A stretch of 64,000 nt of DNA from Aegilops tauschii subsp. strangulata (GCF_002575655.3 NC_053036.3:162168627-162232626), one strand, 5' to 3'; shown: positions 1 through 12,533, counted from the first letter of the stretch. Numbers and translations: made by a program. The notes: generated by a model not told the origin, from the sequence alone.

Positions 1-1964
1 AGCCCCCGAGCCCTCCAACTGCCTGGATCCATCGAAGTGAATAGTCCAATATGTGCTATCCGGCTTCTCCTTAGGCATCTGCAGCTCAGTCCAGTCATTG
101 ATAAAATCCACAAGTGCTTGAGACTTGATAGCTGTCCAAGGCATATACTTCAAACCATGGGGTCCAAGCTCAATGGCCCATTTGGCTACCCGGCCTATGG
201 CCTCTCTTTTCTGAGTAATATCCCCTAAAGGAGCAGGACTAACCACAGTGATGGGATGACCAAGGAAATATTGGTTGAGCTTTCGACTAGCCATGAACAC
301 CCCATATACCAGCTTCTGCCAATGCGGATATCTCTGCTTGGATTCCATGAGCACCTCACTGATGTAATAAACCGGCCACTGAACCGGATATTCCTTGCCT
401 GATTCCTTCCTTTCCACAACAATTGCCATGCTGACAGCTCGGCTATTGGCAGCCACATATAACAACAAGGGCTCTTTATCAATAGGAGCAGCAAGGATCA
501 GCGGCTCAGCTAACTGTTTCTTCAAGGCTTCAAATGCCTGATCAACAGCATCACTCCAGACAAAGTGATCTGTTTTCTTCATCATCTGGTACAGAGGGAT
601 ATCTTTTTCTCCCAACCGGCTTATAAATCGGCTTAAGGCCACAATATGGCCCGCCAAATGCTGAACATCATTAATGCACGCCGGTTTAGCCAAAGAAGTA
701 ATAGCCTTGATTTTCTTCGGGTTAGCTTCAATGCCTCGTTCAGAAACCAAAAAACCCAAGAGCTTGCCTGCTGGCACACCAAAAACACATTTGGCCGGGT
801 TAGGCATCATCTTGTAAACTCGGAGATTGTCAAAGGTCTCTTTCAAATCATCTATCAAGGTTTCCTTCTTCCTGGATTTCACAACAATACCATCCATATA
901 AGCATGAACATTGCGTCCAATCTGACCATGAAGGCAATTTTGAACACACCGCTGGTAAGTTGCCTGGGCACTCTTGAGCCCAAAGGGCATAGACACATAG
1001 CAGAAGGCTCCAATAGGAGTGATGAAGGATGTCTTCTCCTGGTCCTTAACTGCCATCTTGATATGATAATACCCGGAATAAGCATCCAAAAAACTCAAAC
1101 GCTCACAACCTGCCGTAGCATCAATAATATGATCAATACGAGGGAGAGCAAAAGGATCAGCCGGGCAGGCCTTATTAAGGTTTGTGTAGTCCACGCACAT
1201 GCGCCAAGTACCATTCTTCTTAAGCACCAGCACCGGGTTAGCCAACCATTCAGGATGAAAAACTTCAACAATGAACCCAGCTGCCAAGAGTCGGGCCACT
1301 TCTTCACAAATGGCCTTACGCCTCTCTTCGTTCAAGCAATGAAGGAATTGCTTGACAAGTTTACATTTTGGATCAGTATTGAGAGTGTGCCCAGTGAGTT
1401 CCCTCGGTACACCTGGCATGTCTGAAGGTTTCCATGCAAAGATGTCCCGGTTCTCATGGATGAACTCGATGAGCGCGCTTTCCTATTTTGGATCCAGATT
1501 AGCACTGATACTGAACTGCTTGGATGAATCGCCAGGAACAAAATCAACCAAATTAGTGTCATCCGCCGATTTAAACTTCAATAGAGGGTCATGCTCTCTA
1601 GTTGGCTTCTTCAAAGGTGTCATATCCGTCGGGTCAACATTATCTTTGTAAAACTTCAACTCTTCTATTGCACAAACAGACTCGGCATAAGCAACATCGC
1701 CCTCTTCACATTCCAAAGCTATCTCCCTGTTCCCATGCACTGTGATGGTACCCTTGTAACCCAGCATCTTGAGCTGCAGATAAACATAACAGGGTCTTGC
1801 CATGAACTTAGCATAAGCCGGCCGCCCAAACAAAGCGTGATAAGGGCTCTTAATCTTAACCACCTCAAAGGTCAATGTCTCAACTCTAGAATCGTGATCA
1901 TCACCAAAAGCCACTTCCAAAGCTATCTTGGCCACTAGATATGCCGACTTACCAGGTACCACAC
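1..1964 (-). pseudogene. Gypsy element A: protease C-terminus, reverse transcriptase, start of RNase H
   Basis: This is the pol part of a Ty3/gypsy retrotransposon read on the minus strand, and it runs off the left edge. From 1964 downwards come the end of the aspartic protease (LFGRPAYAKFMA), a linker, then reverse transcriptase. The RT shows CVDYTNLNKACP, FLDAYSGYYHI and FITPIGAFCYVSMPFGLKSA, followed by the connection region and the first RNase H residues HFDGS at the edge. Codons from 1482 to 1 stay open in one frame (494 codons). Two lesions are visible: an in-frame TAG at 1483-1485, and YMDG at 889-900 where gypsy RTs have YMDD. The copy is therefore predicted to be inactive. The style of gag and pol suggests the Tat group, but the exact family name is not assigned. 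The rest of the element lies at 10683-10907 and 21025-24147. Confidence 0.9.
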
Positions 1965-3687
1965 TATTGGGGAACATAGTAATTTCAAAAAAATTCCTAC
2001 GCACACGCAAGATCATGGTGATGCATAGCAACAAGAGAGGAGAGTGTTGTCCACGTACCCTCGTAGACCGAAAGCGGAAGCGTTATCACAACGCAGTTGA
2101 TGTAGTCGTACGTCTTCACGATCCGACCGATCAAGTACCGAACGCACGACACCTCCGAGTTCAGCACACGTTCAGCTCGATGACGTCCCTCGAACTCCGA
2201 TCCAGCCGAGTGTTGAGGGAGAGTTCCGTCAGCACGACGACATGGTGACGATGATGATGTTCTACCGACGTAGGGCTTCGCCTAAGCACCGCTACGATAT
2301 TATCGAGGTGTAATATGGTGGAGGGGGGCACCGCACACGGCTAAGAGATCGTTGATCAATTGTGTGTCTAGAGGTGCCCCCCTGCCCCCGTATATAAAGG
2401 AGCAAGGGGGGGTTCGGCCGGCCAAGAGGAGAGGCGCGCCAGGAGGAGTCCTACTCCTACCGGGAGTAGGACTCCCCCCTTTTCCATGTTGGACTAGGAG
2501 AGAGAGGGGGAAGAGGTGGAGGGGAGGAAGGAAAGGGGGGCGGCGCCCCCCTCTCCTTGTCCTATTCGGACTGGGGGGAGGGGCGTGCGGCCCTGCCCTG
2601 GCCTCCTCTCCTCTCTTCCACCTAGGCCCACTAAGGCCCATTAAGTTACCGGGGGGTTCCGGTAACCTCCCGGTACTCCGGAAAAATCCCGATTTCACCC
2701 GGAATACTTCCGATATCCAAACATAGGCTTCCAATATATCAATCTTTATGTCTCGACCATTTCGAGACTCCTCGTCATGTCCGTGATCACATCAGGGACT
2801 CCGAACAACCTTCGGTACATCAAATCATATAAACTCATAATATAACTGTCATCGTAACGTTAAGCGTGCAGACCCTACGGGTTCGAGAACTATGTAGACA
2901 TGACCGAGACACCTCTCCGGTCAATAACCAATAGCGGAACCTGGATGCTCATATTGGCTCCCACATATTCTACGAAGATCTTTATCGGTCAGACCGCATA
3001 ACAACATACGTTGTTCCCTTTGCCATCGGTATGTTACTTGCCCGAGATTCGATCGTCGTATCTCAGTACCTAGTTCAATCTCGTTACCGGCAAGTCTCTT
3101 TACTCGTTCCATAATACATCATCCCGCAACTAACTCATTAGTTACAATGCTTGCAAGGCTTATAGTGATGTGCATTACTGAGCGGGCCCAGAGATACCTC
3201 TCCGACAATCGGAGTGACAATTCCTAATCTCGAAATACGCCAACCCAACAAGTACCTTTGGAAGCACCTGTAGAGCACCTTTATAATCACCCAGTTACGT
3301 TGTGACGTTTGGTAGCACACAAAGTGTTCCTCCGGTAACGGGAGTTGCATAATCTCATAGTCATAGGAACATGTATAAGTCATGAAGAAAGCAATAGCAA
3401 CATACTAAACGATCGAGTGCTAAGCTAACGAAATGAGTCAAGTCAATCACATCATTCTCCTAATGATGTGATCCCATTAATCAAATGACAACTCATGTCT
3501 ATGGCTAGGAAACATAACCATCTTTGATCAACGAGCTTGTCAAGTAGAGGCATACTAGTGACACTTTGTTTGTCTATGTATTCACACATGTATCAAGTTT
3601 CCGGTTAATACAATTCTAGCATGAATAATAAACATTTATCGAAATAAATAATAACTTTATTATTGCCTCTAGGGCATATTTCCTTCA
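1965..3687 (-). repeat. Angela 3' LTR
   Basis: This is the direct repeat partner of 8948-10682. Its outer end reads TATTGGGG where the other LTR reads TGTTGGGG. It also lacks about a dozen bases near 3628, where the other copy has an extra TCATGATATAAGG-like stretch. Short open frames inside it (for example around 2300-2730) appear in both LTRs, are GC-rich leader sequence and are not genes. Confidence 0.95.
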
Positions 3688-3703
3688 GTCTCCCACTTGC
3701 ACT
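3688..3703 (-). other. Angela polypurine tract
   Basis: Directly inside the 3' LTR the minus strand reads GTGCAAGTGGGAGAC and then the LTR start TGAAGG. This purine-rich stretch is where plus-strand DNA synthesis of the element would be primed. Confidence 0.75.
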
Positions 3704-3720
3704 AGAGTCAATAATCTAGA

Positions 3721-6700
3721 TTACACAGTAATGATTCTTACACCCATGGAGTCTTGGTGCTGATTATGTTTTGCTTGTGGTAGAGGCTTAGTCAACGGGT
3801 CTGCAACATTCAGATCCGTATGTATCTTGCAAATTTCTATGTCTCCCACCTGGACTAAATCCTGGATGGAATTGAAGCGTCTTTTGATGTGCTTGGTTCT
3901 TTTGTGAAATCTGGATTCCTTTGCTAAGGCAATTGCACCAGTATTTTCACAAAAGATTTTCATTGGACCCGATGCACTAGGTATGACACCTAGATCGGAT
4001 ATGAACTCCTTCATCCAGACTCCTTCATTTGCTGCTTCTGAAGCAGCTATGAACTCCGCTTCACACATAGATCCCGCCACGACACTTTGCTTAGAACTGC
4101 ACCAACTGACAGCTCCACCGTTCAATGTAAACACGTCCGGTTTGCAATTTAGAATCGTCCGGATCAGTGTCAAAGCTTGCATCAACGTAACCATTTACGA
4201 TGAGCTCTTTGTCACCTCCATAAATGAGAAACATATCCTTAGTCCTTTTCAGGTATTTCAGGATGTTCTTGACCGCTGTCCGGTGATCCACTCCTGGATT
4301 ACTTTGGTACCTCCCTGCTAAACTTATAGCAAGGCACACATCAGGTCTGGTACACAGCATTGCATACATGATAGAGCCTATGGCTGAAGCATAGGGAACA
4401 TCTTTCATCTTCTCTCTATCTTCTGCAGTGGTCGGGCATTGAGTCTTACTCAATCTCACACCTTGTAGTACAGGCAAGAACCCTTTCTTTGCTTGATCCA
4501 TTTTGAACTTCTTCAAAACTTTGTCATGGTATGTGCTTTGTGAAAGTCCAATTAAGCGTCTTGATCTATCTCTATAGATCTTGATGCCCAATATATATGC
4601 AGCTTCACCGAGGTCTTTCATTGAAAAACTCTTATTCAAGTATCCCTTTATGCTATCCAGAAATTCTATATCATTTCCAATTAGCAATATGTCATCCACA
4701 TATAATATCAGAAATGCTACTGAGCTCCCACTCACTTTCTTGTAAATACAGGCTTCGCCAAAAGTCTGTATAAAACCAAATGCTTTGATCACACTATCAA
4801 AGCGTTTATTCCAACTCCGAGAGGCTTGCACCAGTCCATAAATGGATCGCTGGAGCTTGCACACTTTGTTAGCTCCCTTTGGATCGACAAAACCTTCCGG
4901 TTGCATCATATACAACTCTTCTTCCAGAAATCCATTCAGGAATGCAGTTTTGACATCCATTTGCCAAATTTCATGATCATAAAATGCGGCAATTGCTAAC
5001 ATGATTCGGACAGACTTAAGCATCGCTACGGGTGAGAAGGTCTCATCGTAGTCAATCCATTGAACTTGTCGAAAACCTTTCGCAACAAGTCGAGCTTTAT
5101 AGACAGTAACATTACCGTCAGCATCAGTCTTCTTCTTGAAGATCCATTTATTTTCAATGGCTTGCCGATCATCGGGCAAGTCAACCAAAGTCCATACTTT
5201 GTTCTCATACATGGATCCCATCTCGGATTTCATGGCCTCAAGCCATTTTGCGGAATCTGGGCTCACCATCGCTTCTTCATAGTTCATAGGTTCGTCATGG
5301 TCTAGTAACATAACCTCCAGAACAGGATTACCGTACCACTCTGGTGCAGATCTTAATCTGGTTGACCTACGAGGTTCAGTAATAACTTGATCTGAAGTTT
5401 CATGATCATTATCATTAACTTCCTCACTAATTGGTGTAGGTGTCACAGAAACTGGTTTCTGTGATGATCTACTTTCCAATAAGGGAGCAGGTACAGTTAC
5501 CTCATCAAGTTCTACTTTCCTCCCACTCACTTCTTTCGAGAGAAACTCCTTCTCTAGAAAGGATCCATTCTTAGCAATGAATGTCTTGCCTTCGGATCTG
5601 TGATAGAAGGTGTACCCAACAGTCTCCTTTGGGTATCCTATGAAGACACATTTCTCCGATTTAGGTTCGAGCTTATCAGGTTGAAGTTTCTTCACATAAG
5701 CATCGCAACCCCAAACTTTAAGAAACGACAACTTTGGTTTCTTGCCAAACCATAGTTCATAAGGCGTCGTCTCAACGGATTTCGATGGTGCCCTATTTAG
5801 AGTGAATGCAGCCGTCTCTAAAGCATAACCCCAAAACGATAGCGGTAAATCAGTAAGAGACATCATAGATCGCACCATATCTAGTAAAGTACGATTACGA
5901 CATTCGGACACACCATTACACTGTGGTGTTCCGGGTGGCGTGAGTTGCGAAACTATTCCGCATTGTTTCAAATGAAGACCAAACTCATAACTCAAATATT
6001 CTCCTCCACGATCAGATCGTAGAAATTTTATTTTCTTGTTACGATGATTTTCAACTTCACTCTGAAATACTTTGAACTTTTCAAATGTTTCAGACTTATG
6101 TTTCATTAAGTAGATATACCCATATCTGCTCAAATCATCTGTGAAGGTGAGAAAATAACGATATCCGCCACGAGCCTCAATATTCATCGGACCACATACA
6201 TCTGTATGTATGATTTCCAACAAATCTGTTGCTCTCTCCATAGTTCCGGAGAACGGTGTTTTAGTCATCTTGCCCATGAGGCACGGTTTGCAAGTACCAA
6301 GTGATTCATAATCAAGTGGTTCCAAAAGTCCATCAGTATGGAGTTTCTTCATGCGCTTTACACCGATATGACCTAAATGGCAGTGCCACCAATAAGTTGC
6401 ACTATCATTATCAACTCTGCATCTTTTGGCTTCAATATTATGAATATGTGTATCACTAATATCGAGATTCAACAAAAATAGACCACTCTTCAAGGGTGCG
6501 TGACCATAAAAGATATTACTCATATAAATAGAACAACCATTATTCTCTGATTTAAATGAATAACCATCTCGCATCAAACAAGATCCAGATATAATGTTCA
6601 TGCTTAACGCTGGCACCAAATAACAATTATTTAGGTCTAAAACTAATCTCGAAGGTAGATGTAGAGGTAGCGTGCCGACTGCGATCACATCGACTTTGGA

Positions 6701-7705
6701 ACCATTTCCCATGCGCATCGTCACCTCGTCCTTAGCCAATCTTTGCTTAATCCGTAGCCCCTGTTTTGAGTTGCAAATATTAGCAACAGAACCAGTATCA
6801 AATACCCAGGTGCTACTGCGAGAATTAGTAAGGTACACATCAATAACATGTATATCACATATACCTTTGTTCACCTTGCCATCCTTCTTATCCGCCAAAT
6901 ACTTGGGGCAGTTCCGCTTCCAGTGACTAGTCTGCTTGCAGTAGAAGCACTCAGTCTCAGGCTTAGGTCCAGATTTGGGTTTCTTCTCCTGAACAGCAAC
7001 TTGCTTGCTGTTCTTCTTGAAGTTCCCCTTCTTCTTCCCTTTGCCCTTTTTCTTGAAACTAGTGGTCTTATTGACCATCAACACTTGATGCTCCTTTTTG
7101 ATTTCTACCTCCGCTGCCTTTAGCATTGCGAAGAGCTCGGGAATTGTCTTATTCATCCCTTGCATGTTATAGTTCATCACAAAGCTCTTGTAGCTTGGTG
7201 GCAGTGATTGAAGAATTCCGTCAATGACGCTATCATCCGGAATATTAACTCCCAGTTGAATCAAGTGATTGTTATACCCAGACATTTTGAGTATATGCTC
7301 ACTGACAGAACTATTCTCTTCCATCTTGCAGTTGTAGAACTTATTGGAGACTTCATATCTCTCAATCCGGGCATTTGCTTGAAATATTAACTTCAACTCC
7401 TGGAACATCTCATATGCTCCATGACGTTCAAAACGTCGTTGAAGACCCGGTTCTAAGCCGTAAAGCATGGCACACTGAACTATCGAGTAGTCATCAGCTT
7501 TGCTCTGCCAGACGTTCATAACTTCTGGTGTTGCTCTTGCAGCAGGCCTGGCACCCAGCGGTGCTTCCAGGACGTAATTCTTCTGTGCAGTAATGAGGAT
7601 AATCCTCAAGTTACGGACCCAGTCCGTGTAATTGCTACCATCATCTTTCAACTTTTCTTTCTCAAGGAACGCATTAAAATTCAACGGAACAACAGCACGG
7701 GCCAT
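3721..7705 (-). pseudogene. gag-pol: Angela copia gag-pol polyprotein, frameshifted in RNase H
   Basis: The main frame runs from the ATG at 7705 to a stop at 4091 (1204 residues). In order it encodes Gag (about residues 1-250), a zinc knuckle CFYCKQTSHWKRNC (253-266), aspartic protease with FDTGS (302-306), and integrase with the zinc region HCHLGH...CKPCL (441-476). The integrase catalytic triad is D502, D565 and E601 (D-35-E). Copia reverse transcriptase follows with catalytic YVDD at 1002-1005. The RNase H domain is broken: near 4138-4150 the frame changes, and the rest continues from about 4194 to a stop at 3721 (SSKQSVVAGSMCEAEF, ending in ADPLTKPL). A small indel that is not a multiple of three explains this. 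All catalytic motifs upstream of the break look intact, so this copy has one visible crippling lesion. Confidence 0.95.
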
Positions 7706-8930
7706 CTATCTACAATTAACATAGACAAGCAAGATACTATCAGGTACTAAGTTCATGATAAATTCAAGTTCAATTAATCATATTACTTAAGAACTCCCAC
7801 TTAGATAGACATCCCTCTAGTCCTCTAAGTGATCACGTGATCCATATCAACTAAACCATGTCCGATCATCACGTGAGATGGAGTAGTTTCAACGGTGAAC
7901 ATCACTATGTTGATCATATCTACTATATGATTCACGCTCGAACTTTTGGTCTCCGTGTTCCGAGGCCATATCTGTTATATGCTAGGCTCGTCAAGTTTAA
8001 CCTGAGTATTCCGCGTGTGCAACTGTTTTGCACCCGTTGTATTTGAACGTAGAGCCTATCACACCCGATCATCACGTGGTGTGTCAGCACGAAGAACTTT
8101 CGCAACGGTGCATACTCAGGGAGAACACTTATACTTTGATAATTTAGTGAGGGATCATCTTATAATGCTACCGTCAATCAAAGCAAGATAAGATGCATAA
8201 AAGATAAACATCACATGTAATCAATATAAGTGATATGATATGGCCATCATCATCTTGTGCTTGTGATCTCCATCTCCGAAGCACCGTCATGATCACCATC
8301 GTCACCGACGCGACACCTTGATCTCCATCGTAGCATCGTTGTCGTCTCGCCAATCTTATGCTTCTACGACTATCGCTACCGCTTAGTGATAAAGTAAAGC
8401 ATTACAGGGCGATTGCATTGCATACAATAAAGCGACAACCATATGGCTCCTGCCAGTTGCCGATAACTCGGTTACAAAACATGATCATCTCATACAATAA
8501 AATTCAGCATCATGTCTTGACCATATCATATCACAACATGCCCCTGCAAAAACAAGTTAAACGTCCTCTACTTTGTTGTTGCAAGTTTTACGTGGCTGCT
8601 ACGGGCTTAGCAAGAACCGTTCTTACCTACGCATCAAAACCACAACGATAGTTTGTCAAGTTGGTGATGTTTTAACCTTCGCAAGGACCGGGCGTAGCCA
8701 CACTCGGTTCAACTAAAGTGAGAGAGACAGACACCCGCCAGTCACCTTTAAGCAACGAGTGCTCGCAACGGTGAAACCGGTCTCGCGTAAGCGTACGCGT
8801 AATGTCGGTCCGGGCCGCTTCATCTCACAATACCGCCGAACCAAAGTATGACATGCTGGTAAGCAGTATGACTCATTTCGCCCACAAATCACTTGTGTTC
8901 TAGTCGTGCATATGACATCTACGCATAAAA
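7706..8930 (-). other. Angela 5' leader (untranslated)
   Basis: About 1.2 kb lies between the primer-binding site and the gag start, as is usual for BARE-type elements. It has no long frame on the coding strand. It contains three CACGTG palindromes (7834-7839, 7870-7875, 8073-8078), two of them inside the repeated string GATCATCACGTG. Packaging and dimerisation signals would be expected here, but none can be shown from sequence alone. Confidence 0.75.
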
Positions 8931-8946
8931 CCAGGCTCTGATACCA
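8931..8946 (-). other. Angela primer-binding site (initiator Met-tRNA type)
   Basis: The minus strand reads TGGTATCAGAGCCTGG, one base inside the 5' LTR. It matches the 3' end of plant initiator methionine tRNA, the standard primer for copia elements. Confidence 0.93.
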
Positions 8947-8947
8947 C

Positions 8948-10682
8948 TGTTGGGGAACGTAGTAATTTCAAAAAAATTCCTACGCACACGCAAGATCATG
9001 GTGATGCATAGCAACAAGAGAGGAGAGTGTTGTCCGCGTACCCTCGTAGACCGAAAGCGGAAGCGTTATGACAACGCGGTTGATGTAGTCGTACGTCTTC
9101 ACGATCCAACCGATCAAGTACCGAACGCACGGCACCTCCGAGTTCAGCACACGTTCAGCTCGATGACGTCCCTCGAACTCCGATCCAGCCGAGTGTTGAG
9201 GGAGAGTTCCGTCAGCACGACGGCGTGGTGACGATGATGATGTTCTACCGACGCAGGGCTTCGCCTAAGCACCGCTACGATATTATCAAGGTGTAATATG
9301 GTGGAGGGGGGCACCGCACACGGCTAAGAGATCGTTGATCAATTGTGTGTCTAGAGGTGCCCCCTGCCCCCGTATATAAAGGAGCAAGGGGGGGTTCGGC
9401 CGGCCAAGAGGAGAGGCGTGCCAGGAGGAGTCCTACTCCTACCGGGAGTAGGACTCCCCCCCTTTTCCATGTTGGACTAGGAGAGAGAGGGGGGAGAGGT
9501 GGAGGGGAGGAAGGAAAGGGGGGCGCCGCCCCCCTCTCCTTGTCCTATTCGGACTGGGGGGGAGGGTCATGCGGCCCTGCCCTGGCCTCCTCTCCTCTCT
9601 TCCACCTAGGCCCACTAAGGCCCATTAAGTTACCGGGGGGTTCCGGTAACCTCCCCGTACTCCGGAAAAATCCCGATTTCACCCGGAACACTTCCGATAT
9701 CCAAACATAGGCTTCCAATATATCAATCTTTATGTCTCGACCATTTTGAGACTCCTCGTCATGTCCGTGATCACATCCGGGACTCCGAACAACCTTCGGT
9801 ACATCAAATCATATAAACTCGTAATATAACTGTCGTCATAACGTTAAGCGTGCGGACCCTACGGGTTCGAGAACTATGTAGACATGACCGAGACACCTCT
9901 CCGGTCAATAACCAATAGCGGAACCTGGATGCTCATATTGGCTCCAACATATTCTACGAAGATCTTTATCGGTCAGACCGCATAACAACATACGTTGTTC
10001 CCTTTGTCATCGGTATGTTACTTGCCCGAGATTCGATCGTCGGTATCTCAGTACCTAGTTCAATCTCGTTACCGGCAAGTCTCTTTACTCGTTCCCTAAT
10101 ACATCATCCCACAACTAACTCATTAGTTACAATGCTTGCAAGGCTTATAGTGATGTGCATTACTGAGTGGGCCCAGAGATACCTCTCCGACAATCGGAGT
10201 GACAATTCCTAATCTCGAAATACGCCAACCCAACAAGTACCTTTGGAAGCACCTGTAGAGCACCTTTAAATCACCCAGTTACGTTGTGATGTTTGGTAGC
10301 ACACAAAGTGTTCCTCCGGTAAATGGGAGTTGCATAATCTCATACTCATAGGAACATGTATAAGTCATGAAGAAAGCAATAGCAACATACTAAACGATCG
10401 AGTGCTAAGCAAACGAAATGGGTCAAGTCAATCACATCATTCTCCTAATGATGTGATCCCGTTAATCAAATGACAACTCATGTCTATGGCTAGGAAACAT
10501 AACCATCTTTGATCAACGAGCTAGTCAAGTAGAGGCATACTAGTGACACTTTGTTTGTCAATGTATTCACACATGTATCAAGTTTCCGGTTAATACAATT
10601 CTAGCATGAGTAATAAACATTTATCATGATATAAGGAAATAAATAATAACTTTATTATTGCCTCTAGGGCATATTTCCTTCA
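8948..10682 (-). repeat. Angela 5' LTR
   Basis: This LTR starts TGTTGGGG and ends CCTTCA on the plus strand, so it has regular TG...CA ends. It drives transcription leftwards into gag-pol. It is closely similar to 1965-3687, with scattered substitutions and one short indel, which indicates a fairly recent insertion. Confidence 0.95.
9372..9381 (-). promoter_or_regulatory. TATA box of the Angela 5' LTR
   Basis: The minus strand reads TTTATATACG, followed downstream by GGGGGCAGGGGGCACC. This layout is that of the BARE1 LTR promoter. The same string occurs in the 3' LTR near 2392-2400. Confidence 0.6.
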
Positions 10683-10907
10683 CACACCATGAAAAACAGA
10701 GTTAGACGGCTTAAGATCCTTGTTAGTCAAACTCATACGACGAAAAGTTTCGTAGTAAAGGATATTGATAGTGGTTTCTCCATCCATGAGCACCTTAGTG
10801 AACTTGTAGCCTCCAACCTGAGGTGCGACCACCAAAGCCAAATGACCCGGATTGTCAACCCGGGGTGGGTGATCCTCACGGCTCCAAAGGATAGGATGTT
10901 CAGACCA
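10683..10907 (-). pseudogene. Gypsy element A: N-terminal protease fragment between two insertions
   Basis: This is a 220 bp remnant of element A stranded between Angela on the left and element B on the right. The minus strand encodes GGYKFTKVLMDGETTINILYYE, with the protease active-site region DG-TTINILY. In the left direction the protease continues after Angela at about 1959. In the right direction the frame continues after B at about 21025. The fragment begins with the CACAC duplication of Angela and ends with the GACCA duplication of B. Confidence 0.88.
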
Positions 10908-12427
10908 TGATACGTCCATTTTGCATCATGCTTTTATATCGATATTTATTGCATTATGGGCTGTTATTACACATTATGTCACAATACTTATGCTTATTCT
11001 CTCTTATTTTACAAGGTTTACATAAGGACGGAGAATGCCGGCAGCTGGAATTCTGGGCTGGAAAAGGAGCAAATATTAGAGACCTATTCTGCACAACTCC
11101 AAAAGACCTGAAACTCCACGGAAGTTTTTTTGGAAATAATAAAAATACTGAGCGGAAGAAATACAAAAGGGGGCCCACACCCTGGCCATGAGGGTGGGGG
11201 GCATGCCCTACCCCCTGGGCGCGCCCCCTACCTCGTGGGCCCCCTGCTGGCCCTCCGATGTCCATCTTCTGCTATATGAAGTCTTTTGTCCGAAGAAAAA
11301 TCAGAAGCAAGCTTTCGGGACGAGACTCCACCGCCACGAGGCGGAACCTTGGCGGAACCAATCTAGTGCTCTGGCGGAGCTGTTCTGCCGGGGACACATC
11401 CCTCCGAGAGGGGGAAATCATCGCCATCGTCATCACCAACGCTCCTCTCATCAGGAGGGGGCCAATCTCCATCAACATCTTCACCAGCACCATCTCCTCT
11501 CAAACTCTAGTTCATCTCTTGTATCCAGTTCTTGTTTCTAAGTCTGGGATTGGTACCTGTAGGTTGCTAGTAGTGTTGATTACTCCTTGTAGTTGATGCT
11601 AGTTGGTTTATTTGGTGGAAGATCATATGTTCAGATCCTATATGCATATTAATACTCCTCTGATTATGAACATGAATATGCTTTGTGAGTAGTTACGTTT
11701 GTTCCTGAGGACATGGGAGAAGTCTTGCTATTAGTAGTCATGTGAATTTGGTATTCGTTCGATATTTTGATGAGATGTATGTTGTCTCTCCTCTAGTGGT
11801 GTTATGTGAACGTCGACTACATGAAACTTCACCATTATTTGGGCCTAGAGGAAGGCATTGGGAAGTAATAAGTAGATGATGGGTTGCCAGAGTGACAGAA
11901 GCTTAAACCCTAGTTTATGCGTTGCTTCGTAAGGGGCTGATTTGGATCCATATGTTTCATGCTATGGTTAGGTTTACCTTAATACTTCTTTTGTAGTTGC
12001 GGATGCTTGCAATAGGGGTTAATCATAAGTGGTATGCTTGTCCAAGTAAGGACAGCACCCAAGCACCGGTCCACCCACATATCAAATTATCAAAGTACCG
12101 AACGCGAATCATATGAACGTGATGAAAACTAGCTTGACGATAATTCCCATGTGTCCTCGGGAGCGCTTTTCTCTATATAAGAGTTTGTCCAGGCTTGTCC
12201 TTTGCTACAAAAAGGATTGGGCCATCTTGCTGCACTTTATTTACTTTTGTTACTTGTTGCTCGTTACAAATTATCTTATCACAAAACTATCTGTTACCTA
12301 TAATTTCAGTGCTTGCAGAGAATACCTTGCTGAAAACAGCTCATCATTTCCTTCTGCTCCTCGTTGGGTTCGACACTCTTACTTATCGAAAGGACTATGA
12401 TAGATCCCCTATACTTGTGGGTCATCA
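10908..12427 (+). repeat. Element B 5' LTR
   Basis: It begins TGATACGTCC and ends GGGTCATCA. It includes a GC-rich inverted-repeat block (about 11178-11245) just upstream of the likely transcription start or leader. The short frames at 11188-11541 and 11258-11596 recur in the 3' LTR and are not genes. Confidence 0.95.
11271..11280 (+). promoter_or_regulatory. Candidate TATA box of the element B 5' LTR
   Basis: GCTATATGAA follows the GC-rich block and is repeated as CTATATGAA near 19863 in the 3' LTR. The assignment rests on position and composition only. Confidence 0.4.
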
Positions 12428-12438
12428 AGACTCTTTTC

Positions 12439-12456
12439 TGGCGCCATTGCCGGGGA
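12439..12456 (+). other. Element B primer-binding site
   Basis: TGGCGCCATTGCCGGGGA lies 11 bases after the LTR end. This TGGCGCC class is used by Athila-type elements, and tRNA-Asp is the usual proposed primer. Element E has the same layout with two base differences. Confidence 0.8.
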
Positions 12457-12533
12457 GTAAAGCGCCTTTGGTAGGTGGAATTTGGTAAGGAAAAATTTAT
12501 ATAGTGTGCTGAAATTTACTGTCACTTGTTGCT

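Larger units (their letters stand above)
1965..10682 (-). mobile_element. Complete Angela/WIS/BARE1-type copia retrotransposon
   Basis: This 8.7 kb LTR element lies on the minus strand. It has two LTRs of about 1.73 kb, an initiator-Met-tRNA primer-binding site, one long gag-pol frame and a polypurine tract. Both flanks carry the 5 bp target-site duplication CACAC (1960-1964 and 10683-10687), so the insertion is complete. It lies in the protease region of element A, whose reading frame resumes on both sides. The LTR ends (TGTTGGGGAAC on one side, CATATTTCCTTCA on the other) are those I know from the BARE1/WIS/Angela group of Triticeae. The left LTR begins TA instead of TG at 1965, which would weaken integrase recognition if the element moved again. 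Confidence 0.96.

Noticed and set aside
646..1425. A 259-residue open frame on the plus strand
   Set aside because: It is the antisense shadow of element A's reverse transcriptase, which shows clear RT motifs on the minus strand.
2300..2734. Open frames on both strands in GC-rich DNA, repeated near 9345-9710
   Set aside because: They lie in both Angela LTRs, are low-complexity leader sequence and lack domains.
8931..8946. A tRNA gene suggested by TGGTATCAGAGC (also at 25231-25246)
   Set aside because: Only the 16 bases complementary to a tRNA 3' end are present, beside LTRs. They are primer-binding sites.
11188..11596. Overlapping plus-strand frames, repeated at 19825-20154
   Set aside because: They lie in both LTRs of element B and reflect the GC-rich leader, not genes.
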